This document shows, piece after piece, positions 25,899 to 34,157 of a DNA stretch of 47,446 nt. Below the pieces are notes generated by a model, which saw only the letters and a list, made by a program, of their open reading frames with translations, was not told the DNA's origin and searched no databases. The translations under genes were made by a program, and so were the position numbers. Source of the stretch: Phyllobacteriaceae bacterium (GTDB lineage Bacteria > Pseudomonadota > Alphaproteobacteria > Rhizobiales > Rhizobiaceae); assembly GCA_029279965.1 (NCBI GenBank), contig JAJUHJ010000011.1, positions 1 to 47,446 of the forward strand. Direction: 5' to 3'. Numbering within the stretch: the first letter of the stretch is position 1; the number at the start of each line of letters is the position of its first letter.

Positions 25899-27227
25899 TT
25901 AGACGGCGGCGACTTTCTCAACCAGCCTGTCCTGGCGCGCACGCAACTCAACGATCCGGGAACCTGCGGGTGTGGCCGCGTTCTCATAGGTGATCAATTC
26001 ACCCTTGCGAATCGGCTTCAATACCCGTCCTCCCTGGAGCAGGCCGCAAGGAATCCCTTGCGCCGCGCGCGCCTCTTCCGCCCGCATGATCCATGCCCTG
26101 TAAGAGTATTCTCCGATGGCATCCAGAACCTCACCGGCATTCAGATCCCGTTTCGCCACGGCGCACACCTCGGCGACGGGCACCGGGAGCGGCACCATAT
26201 CGGCCTTGCCGTAAAGGACAGCACGGGCGCAGGTCAGCGGCACTTCCAGTGAGGTCAGATGATAAGGCCGATGGAAGGTAAAATAAGGGCCGGTGCCCAT
26301 CTTCAGGTCTTCCATCCGCTCGCGGATTCGCGGGTGGGACATGTCGGCGATAACAAAGACGCCGGGGGCTACCCCCTTGCCGATCGAGAAATCGACCACG
26401 CCGGTACGGGACAGAACACCACCGTCCTTTTCCGGAATCAGGGTGGCCGAAAGCTGGTCGAGCGTGGCGGAAGGCCCGTGCATGCCTGGTCTGTCCGGCA
26501 CGAGGCCGGTGGCATTGGCGATTGCCGCCATTTCCACCATTGTTTTCGAGCCATCGACGAACTCCACCAGCATGCGCACATTCATGTTGCGCCGGGCGGC
26601 CTCTTCGGCATAGTCGTCGGGCACAGCATCCGGATTGAGCGGGTTGTTCTTGCCTTTGCCCGCCGCGACGATCGGATGCCCCATGGCCGAAACGAACTCG
26701 ATGAGTTCCATACATGCGGAGGGTTCGTCACCAGCACCCAGCGAATAGGTGACCCCCAGACGATCGGCCTCACTCTTCAGATAGGCGCCGATGGTCACAT
26801 CGGCCTCGACATTCATCATGACGAGGTGCTTGCCGCCTTCCATGGCCTTAAGGCCGATCTCGGCACCGACGGCCGGCACGCCTGTGGCATCCACAACCAC
26901 ATCGATCTGGCCGTTCTCGATAAGGGAGTCTGCGTTGTCCGTGATGGCGATTTTCTGCGCTTCGATCGCCGCCGATATCGCCGATGCGCTTTCGGCACGC
27001 CGCGCGCGCTCCCTGTCGCCATAAGCGATCTCGACAGCTTTCAAGGCGGCTTCGGGATTCAGCTCCGAAATGGCGCCGATCTCCACGCCGCGCATATGCG
27101 CGACCCGCGCCACGATGTCCGTGCCCATCTCGCCGGTGCCGACAAGCCCGATCCGCACCGGCTTGCGCGCCTGCGCGCGCGCTTCCAGATCACGGGCCAG
27201 GCCCACGAGCGCGACATTGGTTGTCAT
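25899..27227 (-). CDS. NAD(P)-binding oxidoreductase with C-terminal SAF domain
   Basis: A 442-aa protein related to homoserine-dehydrogenase-like oxidoreductases. A Rossmann motif is seen near residue 26 (IGLVGTGEMGTDIV), then VVDATGVPAVGAEI, and a central catalytic-type domain. The C-terminal region (about 345-442) looks like a SAF domain (KRDLNAGEVLDAIGEYSYRA, LKPIRKGELITYENA). The ATG at 27227 is preferred since GGAGG lies 7 nt upstream; an ATG 6 nt earlier is too close to it. Members are often found in sugar-acid or polyol catabolic loci, but the reaction is not established for this protein. Confidence 0.85.
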   Translation of the reverse strand: MTTNVALVGLARDLEARAQARKPVRIGLVGTGEMGTDIVARVAHMRGVEIGAISELNPEAALKAVEIAYGDRERARRAESASAISAAIEAQKIAITDNADSLIENGQIDVVVDATGVPAVGAEIGLKAMEGGKHLVMMNVEADVTIGAYLKSEADRLGVTYSLGAGDEPSACMELIEFVSAMGHPIVAAGKGKNNPLNPDAVPDDYAEEAARRNMNVRMLVEFVDGSKTMVEMAAIANATGLVPDRPGMHGPSATLDQLSATLIPEKDGGVLSRTGVVDFSIGKGVAPGVFVIADMSHPRIRERMEDLKMGTGPYFTFHRPYHLTSLEVPLTCARAVLYGKADMVPLPVPVAEVCAVAKRDLNAGEVLDAIGEYSYRAWIMRAEEARAAQGIPCGLLQGGRVLKPIRKGELITYENAATPAGSRIVELRARQDRLVEKVAAV

Positions 27228-27404
27228 GAACATACCTCCCGAACGGGTAGAGAGCACATATCATTGATGCCGAGGCGAAGCTGGCAGCATCGACGGACCT
27301 GACCTTATGCACCATTCCTCGTGTTCAGGAAAACATGCTGCGACACATTTGCACGGCTGTCATGCAGCAAAGCCTCTTTAAACGGACAAATCTCTCCCCT
27401 ATGT
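27228..27404. other. Intergenic region upstream of the sRNA
   Basis: It holds the ribosome site of the SAF oxidoreductase gene and presumably the promoters of that gene and of the sRNA. A TATGTA hexamer at 27400-27405 could be a -10 element for an RNA starting near 27412, but no convincing -35 was found. No coding sequence is seen. Confidence 0.4.
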
Positions 27405-27536
27405 AAGCGCCAAGTCCTCGACGGGGTTTCCTCCTCCCTATCCTCGTCGGGCTGCGGCCAGCCTTTCCTCCTCCCAAGTGCTGGCCGATCTTAAAGGCAC
27501 CCGCCGGTCCTCCTCCCCCGGCGGGTGCTTTTTTTT
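27405..27536 (+). ncRNA. sRNA with three CCUCCUCCC (anti-Shine-Dalgarno) hairpin loops
   Basis: Three consecutive stem-loops are seen. Stem 1: CGACGGGG (27419-27426) with CCTCGTCG (27442-27449, one G-U pair). Stem 2: CGGCCAGC (27455-27462) with GCTGGCCG (27480-27487). Stem 3: GCACCCGCCGG (27497-27507) with CCGGCGGGTGC (27518-27528), followed by eight T. Each loop contains TCCTCCTCCC, complementary to ribosome-binding sites. This architecture is that of the anti-SD-loop sRNAs of alphaproteobacteria (rhizobial 'cuckoo'/ar14-type RNAs, Rhodobacter CcsR RNAs), which act with Hfq on mRNAs. The 5' end is an estimate. The stems and motif are seen directly; membership in those families comes from memory. 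Confidence 0.85.
27497..27536 (+). terminator. Rho-independent terminator of the sRNA
   Basis: An 11-bp perfect GC-rich stem with a 10-nt loop followed by TTTTTTTT (27529-27536). It doubles as the third anti-SD hairpin. Its position excludes a GTG at 27525 as start of the GH13 gene. Confidence 0.9.
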
Positions 27537-27578
27537 GTTCGTCCACCGTCTCGTTCGTTTCACGCCCGGAACATCGGC

Positions 27579-29261
27579 ATGACCGCCGATGTTGACCCGG
27601 TGTCATCGAAACAGAAAGCGAGCGTAGGTATCCAAGTGCATTCCAGAAGCGAAAAGGCGACCGGGCGGCAGGCAGGGACCGACGCGTGGTGGCGACACAG
27701 CGTGATCTATCAGATTTATCCCCGCTCCTTCCAGGACACCAATGACGACGGCATCGGCGATCTGAGGGGCATTGTCGACCGGCTGGATTATCTCACCTGG
27801 CTCGGCGTCGACGCGATCTGGATTTCACCGATTTTCTGCTCGCCCATGGCGGATTTCGGCTACGATATATCGGATTACCGGAATATCGACCCACGCTTTG
27901 GAACGCTCGAGGATTTCGATCACCTCCTTGCGGAGGCGCATCGCCGCGGCCTGCGGGTGCTGCTCGACTATGTGCCGAACCACACCTCCGATCGCCATCC
28001 CTGGTTCCTCGCCGCCCGCAGCGCACGCGACGATCCCCACCGGGACATGTATATCTGGCGCGACCCCGCGCCGGACGGTGGACCGCCGAACAACTGGCAG
28101 AGCGATTTCGGTGGCGACGCATGGCAGTGGGATGAGGCCACCGAACAATATTATTACCACGCCTATCTGAAGGAGCAGCCGGATCTCAACTGGCGCAACC
28201 CGCTCGTGCGGAAGGAAATGTACGACGTGCTGCACTTCTGGCTGGACCGCGGCGTCGACGGATTTCGCGTCGATGTCATGTGGCACCTCATCAAGGACGA
28301 TCTTTTCCGGGACAACCCGCCCAACCCCGACTGGACGGAGGCGATGCCGCCGCACAAGAAGGTGTTGCAGATCTATTCCGCCGACCGACCGGAGGTTCAT
28401 GACGTCGTTTCCGAAATGCGCGGAGTGCTTGCCGAATATGGCGCAGACCGCCTGCTGATCGGTGAGATATATCTGCCGCTGGAGCGGCTTGTCGCTTACT
28501 ATGGCCGCGACTTGCGCGGAGCACATCTGCCGTTCAACTTCCACCTGATCACCGCGCCTTGGGAGGCCCGGCACATCGAACGGCAGATCGATGAGTATGA
28601 AGCCGCCCTGCCGGAAGGAGGCTGGCCGAACTGGGTGTTGAGCAATCACGACAAGCCGCGCATAGCCGCCCGCGTGGGACGGGAGCAGGCACGCGTGGCC
28701 GCCATGATGCTCTTGACGCTCCGTGGCACTCCGACCGTTTACTATGGCGATGAAATTGGAATGAGCAACGTTGCCGTCCCGCCCGGAAACGTGCGCGATC
28801 CGTTCGAGCGGCAAGTGCCGGGACGTGGCTTCGGACGTGATCCGCAGCGCACGCCCATGCAGTGGGACAGCACGACAAATGCGGGTTTCAGCGCCGGCAT
28901 TCCATGGCTTCCCATCGCGTCGGACGCGGCTGACGTTAACGTTGAGGCGCAAAGCAGCGATCCACGCTCAATGCTCTCGCTCTACCGCAAGCTGCTGTCC
29001 TTTCGACGGCGCAGCGATGCGCTGACGATCGGCCGCTATACAAAGGTCCACGCCTCCAAATGTGTGCTGGCCTATCTGCGCGAAACGGAGAGCGAACGCT
29101 ATCTTGTTGCACTCAATCTCGGGCCGCAGCCTGCCGAAATGACCGTTCCCGGTCCGTGTCGGCGCGTGCTCGACACCTCCGGCGGGGGCGCGGGTCAGCG
29201 CATCCAGGAGACGCTGCGATTGGCTGGCAATGAGGGCGTCGTGGCTGAGATGATCGACTAG
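27579..29261 (+). CDS. GH13 alpha-glucosidase / alpha-amylase family glycosidase
   Basis: Cytoplasmic GH13 enzyme (560 aa from the chosen start) that probably cleaves or transfers alpha-glucosyl units. It begins WWRHSVIYQIYPRSFQDTN, typical of alpha-glucosidases and oligo-1,6-glucosidases. All catalytic regions are intact: DYVPNHTSDRHPWF (region I), GFRVDVMWH with nucleophile Asp232, LIGEIYLP with acid/base Glu296 and SNHDKP with His357 and Asp358. The start is uncertain: ATG 27579 lacks a strong ribosome site and other starts lie downstream, but earlier frames run into the sRNA terminator. It is followed by a second GH13 gene with 92 nt between. Confidence 0.9.
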   Translation: MTADVDPVSSKQKASVGIQVHSRSEKATGRQAGTDAWWRHSVIYQIYPRSFQDTNDDGIGDLRGIVDRLDYLTWLGVDAIWISPIFCSPMADFGYDISDYRNIDPRFGTLEDFDHLLAEAHRRGLRVLLDYVPNHTSDRHPWFLAARSARDDPHRDMYIWRDPAPDGGPPNNWQSDFGGDAWQWDEATEQYYYHAYLKEQPDLNWRNPLVRKEMYDVLHFWLDRGVDGFRVDVMWHLIKDDLFRDNPPNPDWTEAMPPHKKVLQIYSADRPEVHDVVSEMRGVLAEYGADRLLIGEIYLPLERLVAYYGRDLRGAHLPFNFHLITAPWEARHIERQIDEYEAALPEGGWPNWVLSNHDKPRIAARVGREQARVAAMMLLTLRGTPTVYYGDEIGMSNVAVPPGNVRDPFERQVPGRGFGRDPQRTPMQWDSTTNAGFSAGIPWLPIASDAADVNVEAQSSDPRSMLSLYRKLLSFRRRSDALTIGRYTKVHASKCVLAYLRETESERYLVALNLGPQPAEMTVPGPCRRVLDTSGGGAGQRIQETLRLAGNEGVVAEMID

Positions 29262-29353
29262 GATCAGGATCCCGGGCCTGGCCGAGCACTGCCGGAACGT
29301 TCCGCGCGCGAAGGGCGTTCCCGCTGCTCTGTTCAACAATCGGTGGTTCATTC

Positions 29354-30997
29354 ATGCCAGAACATTGGTGGAAAGACGCGATCATCTATGCAGTGGACGT
29401 AGAGCGCTACTGCGACAGCGACGGGGACGGTATCGGCGACTTCAAGGGTCTGACTTCACAGCTTCATCACATAGCGGAACTTGGAGTCACCTGCATATGG
29501 CTACTCCCGTTCTTTCCCTCCGCCGACAGAGACAACGGCTACAGCATTACCGATTGTATTCGGGTCGACTCACGCTTTGGCTTGTTCGAGGACTTTCTCG
29601 AATTCGTTCATAAAGCCGGCGAGCGTGGCATTCGGGTCATCATCGATCTGGTCGTGCACCACACATCCAACCAGCACCCCTGGTTTCAGGCTGCTCGCCA
29701 CAATGAGGCGTCCCGATATCGCGACTATTACGTTTGGGCCCACCACCCGCCGCCCACACCGCCGGGCAAGGGCACCATCTTTCCCGGGGAGGAGGAGACG
29801 GTTTGGACCTATGACGAGGTGGCGCGCGCCTATTACCACCACCGCTTCTACCACTTCGAACCGAGTCTCAATCACGCGAACCCGGAAGTGCGCGCCGAAA
29901 TCGAGCGCGTGCTCGATTACTGGATGAGTTTCGGCATTGCCGGATTCCGGATCGACGCTGCGTCGCACATCGAGGAAAATCCCATGTCGTCATCGGGTGA
30001 GGATGAAGATTCACCCGACGTTCTGCGGGAGATTTTCAAACGTGCCACCTCATACAAGGCGGACGCCATGCTTCTGGGCGAAGTGGACGAAAGCCCCGGC
30101 AAGCTGGAGGAATTCTTCGACGGCACGCGCCTCAACATGATGTTCAATTTCCTGCTCGACAACTACCTGATCCTGGCGCTTGCGGAAGAGAAATGTGATC
30201 CGGTGCATCGCGGCCTCGCCATGCTGCCGACGCCCCCCGTCAACGGCCAGTGGGCCAATTTTCTGCGCAACCTGGACGAGGCCGACCTAGAGCGCCTTAC
30301 ACCGCAGGAACTCGAGACGGTGTTTCGCGTGTTCGCACCGGATGAGGACATGCGCATCTATGGCCGCGGCCTCCGCCGGCGACTGGCTCCGATGCTGGGC
30401 GGCGACATGCAGCGCATCAAGATGGCCTGGAGCCTTTTGTTTTCCATGCCGGGCGCTCCCATGTTCGTTTACGGCGATGAGATCGGCATGGGCGAGGATC
30501 TTTCCCAGCCGGGGCGTGATTCCGTCCGCTCGCCCATGCAGTGGTCCGCCGAGGCCAATGGCGGCTTTTCCCGTGCGCCCGCCGGAAAACTGATGCAGCC
30601 GGCAATCGATGACGGGCCCTTCGGGTTCAAGAAGGTGAATGTCGAAGAGCAAAGGAGCCGGCCCGACTCGCTTCTCTCCTTTATGACTGAACTGGCCTTC
30701 CTGCGCCGAGCACATACCCAGATCGGCAGCGGCTTCTGCAGCACGTTGGAAACGGGATCGGATCAGGTGTTGGCGCATCATTACAAATCGGAAGCCACGC
30801 CGTTGCTCCTGCTCCACAATCTTGGGAGCAAGGCGGCCGAGATAGACCTGAGCGTGCCGGCTGGTACGGGAGACCTCGCACCTCTTTTCGGCGGCGAAAC
30901 GCCGCTCATGAAGGAGGGACGCCTGAAAATGAGGCTGGAGCCATACGGCCTGCGCTGGCTCGGCGTGCCAAGCACACGAAGCGGAGCACAGACATGA
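29354..30997 (+). CDS. GH13-family protein, trehalose-synthase-like, with altered signature residues
   Basis: A 547-aa GH13 protein that resembles trehalose synthase (maltose glucosyltransferase) in its N-terminus (HWWKDAIIYAVDVERYCDSD) and C-terminal beta domain. The nucleophile Asp201 (GFRIDAASH) and acid/base Glu243 (LLGEVDES) are kept, but region I reads DLVVHHTS (Asn to His at 102) and region IV reads FLRNLDEAD (Leu307 in place of the invariant His before Asp308). These changes may alter or reduce hydrolase activity or mark a separate subfamily. Its last codon overlaps the SDR gene start (ATGA), so it belongs to the downstream operon. Function should not be transferred from TreS without care. 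Confidence 0.87.
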   Translation: MPEHWWKDAIIYAVDVERYCDSDGDGIGDFKGLTSQLHHIAELGVTCIWLLPFFPSADRDNGYSITDCIRVDSRFGLFEDFLEFVHKAGERGIRVIIDLVVHHTSNQHPWFQAARHNEASRYRDYYVWAHHPPPTPPGKGTIFPGEEETVWTYDEVARAYYHHRFYHFEPSLNHANPEVRAEIERVLDYWMSFGIAGFRIDAASHIEENPMSSSGEDEDSPDVLREIFKRATSYKADAMLLGEVDESPGKLEEFFDGTRLNMMFNFLLDNYLILALAEEKCDPVHRGLAMLPTPPVNGQWANFLRNLDEADLERLTPQELETVFRVFAPDEDMRIYGRGLRRRLAPMLGGDMQRIKMAWSLLFSMPGAPMFVYGDEIGMGEDLSQPGRDSVRSPMQWSAEANGGFSRAPAGKLMQPAIDDGPFGFKKVNVEEQRSRPDSLLSFMTELAFLRRAHTQIGSGFCSTLETGSDQVLAHHYKSEATPLLLLHNLGSKAAEIDLSVPAGTGDLAPLFGGETPLMKEGRLKMRLEPYGLRWLGVPSTRSGAQT

Positions 30998-32040
30998 CGG
31001 ACCGGAGAAGACGGAACATGGAAGGTCAGGTGGTCGTCGTTACCGGCGCCTCGGCGGGTGTTGGAAGAGCAACAGCTCGCCGCTTCGCGCGCGCCGGGGC
31101 GTCTCTTGCCATTCTCGCGCGGGAGGAAGAAGCGCTTCTGGAAACGAAGCGCGAGCTTGAGTTCTATGGAGGCCGCGTTGTGGCTCTGCCCCTTGACGTG
31201 GCCGATGCGGAGGCGGTGTTTGCCGCAACCGACGACATCGAGCGCACGCTCGGGCCCATAGAGGTTTGGGTGAACAACGCCATGGCGACAATGTTCTCTC
31301 CCCTGTCGGAAATGAGCCCGGAGGAATTCCGGCGCGTAACCGAAACCACATATCTCGGATTCGTCCACGGGACGATGGCGGCCCTGCGCCATATGCGCGT
31401 GCGCGACCGTGGCGTCATCGTGCAGGTCGGATCAGCGCTTGCGTATCGCGGCATTCCTCTGCAATCGGCTTATTGCGGTGCCAAGCACGCCATTCGCGGT
31501 TTTACGGACTCGCTGCGCTCCGAGCTTCTGCACGAGAAGAGCCGCATACGACTGACCATGGTTCAGCTTCCCGCGATCAATACGCCGCAATTCGATTGGG
31601 CCCGCACGCGTATGCGCCACGAGCCGCGGCCGGTCGCGCCGGTGTTCCAGCCGGAGGCGGCCGCCAATGCGATTTTCGATGCCGCGCGCAATCCGCGGCG
31701 GGAGATCTGGCTCGGATCGAGCACGGTCAAAGTGATCCTTGGCGAAATGGTGGCACCCGGTTTCCTCGACCATTATCTCGCGCGCACCGCCTATGACGGT
31801 CAGCAAGCCGCCAGAACAGCTCCTGCCGGCCGCGCCGACAACCTCTTCCGGCCCGTTCACGAGCATCACCGCACGCGAGGCTCTTTCGGGAGCGAGGCTT
31901 TCGGTGCAGCGCCAGCCTTTTCTGGCAGCACCGTTCGCCTTGCAACCGCGATGGCGGGGCTTGGCCTTGCTGTCGCCGCCGGTGTTCTTCTGCGCGGACC
32001 GCGTCTCTTTTCCGGCAAATCGCCTCTGAAGCTGAAATAG
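30994..32040 (+). CDS. SDR family oxidoreductase with C-terminal membrane anchor
   Basis: Short-chain dehydrogenase/reductase of 348 aa, about 100 longer than the classical form. The cofactor motif VVTGASAGVGRATARRFA is at about residues 14-31, the NNA motif at about 93-95, and the catalytic Tyr160 and Lys164 are in YCGAK. The extension ends with a hydrophobic segment (ATAMAGLGLAVAAGVLLRGP, about 320-339) that could anchor it to the membrane. It starts inside the stop of the GH13-like gene. A second in-frame ATG at 31018 (MEGQVVVV) is a possible alternative start. Confidence 0.9.
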   Translation: MTDRRRRNMEGQVVVVTGASAGVGRATARRFARAGASLAILAREEEALLETKRELEFYGGRVVALPLDVADAEAVFAATDDIERTLGPIEVWVNNAMATMFSPLSEMSPEEFRRVTETTYLGFVHGTMAALRHMRVRDRGVIVQVGSALAYRGIPLQSAYCGAKHAIRGFTDSLRSELLHEKSRIRLTMVQLPAINTPQFDWARTRMRHEPRPVAPVFQPEAAANAIFDAARNPRREIWLGSSTVKVILGEMVAPGFLDHYLARTAYDGQQAARTAPAGRADNLFRPVHEHHRTRGSFGSEAFGAAPAFSGSTVRLATAMAGLGLAVAAGVLLRGPRLFSGKSPLKLK

Positions 32041-32112
32041 TTCTCAAGGTCAGGGCTGGAACAATCCCCTTCGCGGCAGGGTTCGGCAGGCGCGCCAAGA
32101 AGGGAGCTTCCC

Positions 32113-32772
32113 ATGCACCATAAACATCATCGTCATGGCAATGGACACGCGCTTGCAGCCGGGCTGTTCGGGCTTGCTGCCGGCGCAATCGTATTGGTCG
32201 CCGCTCGCAATATGATGCGCGGTAGAAGCGTGACGCCGCCCGAAGACGCCCCACGTCAGACATGGCGCCGCGGGTCGGGGCGGCGCTGGCGCGAACGGGC
32301 GGTTGTCGGCCGCGCCGTTACCGTCAACCGCCCGCGCGAGGAGGTCTATGAGCGGTGGCGCGATTTCTCCACCTTCCCTGCGTTCATGGAGAACGTCCGT
32401 TCCGTCACACCGCTCGACCGGACGCGGTCACGCTGGGTTATCGAGGGACCGGCGGGCAGCACGGTCGAGTTCGAAACCCGCATCACCGAAGACCGGCAGG
32501 GCGAGTTGATCGCATGGGAATCGGACGAGGACGCGGACGTGCGCAACAGCGGTCGCGTCACCTTTCGCGATGCGCCGGGCGGCCGCGGCACCGAGGTTCA
32601 GGCCATCATCGCCTACGACCCGCCGGCCGGCACCGTTGGGCGCATGGCGGCCAAGATCTTCCAGAGAGAGCCGGGCATGCAAGCCCGCCGCGATCTACTG
32701 CGCTTCAAACAGTATATGGAGACCGGCGAAGTCGCCACGGCGGAAGCCGGTCCTGCCGCGCCGCGCGCGTGA
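32113..32772 (+). CDS. SRPBCC family protein (polyketide cyclase/COQ10-like) with N-terminal anchor
   Basis: A 219-aa protein with a His-rich start ([11 protein letters not shown]), one hydrophobic segment ([18 protein letters not shown], about 15-32) and a START/SRPBCC fold domain (about 70-200). That domain begins with [21 protein letters not shown] and contains [20 protein letters not shown], as in the cyclase/dehydrase family. The fold binds hydrophobic ligands, but which one is unknown. It lies between the SDR and zinc dehydrogenase genes, in an arrangement I recall from other rhizobia, often linked to general stress. Confidence 0.87.
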   Translation: MHHKHHRHGNGHALAAGLFGLAAGAIVLVAARNMMRGRSVTPPEDAPRQTWRRGSGRRWRERAVVGRAVTVNRPREEVYERWRDFSTFPAFMENVRSVTPLDRTRSRWVIEGPAGSTVEFETRITEDRQGELIAWESDEDADVRNSGRVTFRDAPGGRGTEVQAIIAYDPPAGTVGRMAAKIFQREPGMQARRDLLRFKQYMETGEVATAEAGPAAPRA

Positions 32773-32803
32773 AACAACGCTCGAGCTTGAAAAGGATGAG
32801 CCA

Positions 32804-33994
32804 ATGCGAGCACTCACCTGGCACGGCAAGAAGGATGTGCGCGTCGACACGGTGCCGGACCCCGAGATCGTTAATCCACGCGACGCCATCATCAAGGTAA
32901 GCTCAACGGCCATTTGCGGCTCCGACCTGCATCTTTACGACGGGGTCATCCCGACCATGCGGCCGGGCGATATACTCGGCCACGAGTTCATGGGCGAGGT
33001 GGTCGAAGTCGGCAAGGGCAATACACGGCTGAAGAAGGGCGACCGGGTGGTCGTGCCCTTCGTGATCGCCTGCGGCGGATGCTTCTTCTGCCAGCGCCAG
33101 CAATTCGCCTGCTGCGACAATTCCAACCCGGCCGGCAAGGCAGACATATCTCACGCCCTCTACGGTCACCATATGTGCGGCTTTTTCGGTTATTCGCACC
33201 TGACGGGCGGCTATGCGGGCGGGCAGGCGGAGTATGTACGCGTCCCCTTTTCCGATGTCGGACCGGTCGTCGTTCCAGATGACATGGAAGACGATAAGGC
33301 GCTCTTCCTCTCCGACATCCTGCCCACCGGCTGGATGGCCGCGGAAAACTGCGAGATCGAGGAAGGCGACACCGTGGCCGTCTGGGGCTGCGGACCCGTC
33401 GGCCTATTCGCAATTCAGAGCGCCCTGATCATGGGTGCGGGCCAGGTGATCGCCATCGATCATTACCCGCACCGGCTGGAGCTGGCGAAGCAGATTGGCG
33501 CCAGTGTCGTCAACTATTGCAACACCCATGTATACGAAGCGCTGATGGACATGACCGGCGGCATTGGCCCCGATGCCGTTATAGACGCCGTGGGGCTGGA
33601 GAGCCACGGCTTCGCGCCGGACAATCTCTACGATTATGCCAAGCAGATGGTGATGCTGGAGACGGACCGGCCACATGTTCTGCGCCAGGCGCTTTATGCC
33701 TGCCGAAAAGGCGGGCGCGTCTCGGTGCCCGGTGTTTATGGCGGTTTCATTGACAAGTTCCCGGTCGGCGCCTTCATGCAGAAGGGCCTGACCATGCGCA
33801 CGGGGCAAACGCACGTGCAGAAATATCTGCCCCAACTGCTCGACATGATCCGCGAAGGCAAAATCGACACCACCTTCCTCATCAGCCACCGCCTGCCGCT
33901 GGAAGCGGGGCCTGAGGGCTACCGCAAATTCGCGTTCGAGCAGAACGAGACAACCAAGGTGATCTTGAAGCCGGGAATGGAAAACGCCCGCTGA
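32804..33994 (+). CDS. Zinc-dependent alcohol dehydrogenase (formaldehyde-dehydrogenase-like)
   Basis: Medium-chain dehydrogenase of 396 aa, close to glutathione-independent formaldehyde dehydrogenases. Catalytic zinc ligands are Cys38 (AICGSDLH), His60 and Glu61 (GHEFMGEV). The structural zinc site is Cys90, 93, 96 and 104 (CGGCFFC and ACCDN). The NAD motif is GCGPVGLF. The ATG at 32804 follows a GGATGAG sequence and gives the family N-terminus [12 protein letters not shown]. It ends the GH13-SDR-SRPBCC group and is followed by a strong dyad. It may oxidise a small alcohol or aldehyde. Confidence 0.93.
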   Translation: MRALTWHGKKDVRVDTVPDPEIVNPRDAIIKVSSTAICGSDLHLYDGVIPTMRPGDILGHEFMGEVVEVGKGNTRLKKGDRVVVPFVIACGGCFFCQRQQFACCDNSNPAGKADISHALYGHHMCGFFGYSHLTGGYAGGQAEYVRVPFSDVGPVVVPDDMEDDKALFLSDILPTGWMAAENCEIEEGDTVAVWGCGPVGLFAIQSALIMGAGQVIAIDHYPHRLELAKQIGASVVNYCNTHVYEALMDMTGGIGPDAVIDAVGLESHGFAPDNLYDYAKQMVMLETDRPHVLRQALYACRKGGRVSVPGVYGGFIDKFPVGAFMQKGLTMRTGQTHVQKYLPQLLDMIREGKIDTTFLISHRLPLEAGPEGYRKFAFEQNETTKVILKPGMENAR

Positions 33995-34032
33995 ACGCAT
34001 CCGCCCCTACGACATCTCTCGCTTCCAACGCA

Positions 34033-34066
34033 TTCGGCCCGAAACCGAAGCCGGTTCCGGGCCGAA
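34033..34066. terminator. Bidirectional hairpin between the dehydrogenase and Asp-Ala repeat genes
   Basis: TTCGGCCCG (34033-34041) pairs with CGGGCCGAA (34058-34066), and AACCG (34043-34047) pairs with CGGTT (34052-34056) inside it, leaving one mismatch and a 4-nt loop. It lies between two convergent genes, where a two-way terminator is expected. No long T-run is seen. Confidence 0.55.
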
Positions 34067-34157
34067 CTGTTTCAGATGGTTGTTGCTTCGGCGCTCGAGG
34101 AATTGCGCCGGGCATAGGATTGGTCGAGGCGGAGGATGTTGCCTCCGCCTCCAAGGA

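Noticed and set aside
27525-27578. GTG at 27525 as start of the GH13 gene
   Set aside because: It lies inside the stem of the sRNA terminator and adds no conserved sequence.
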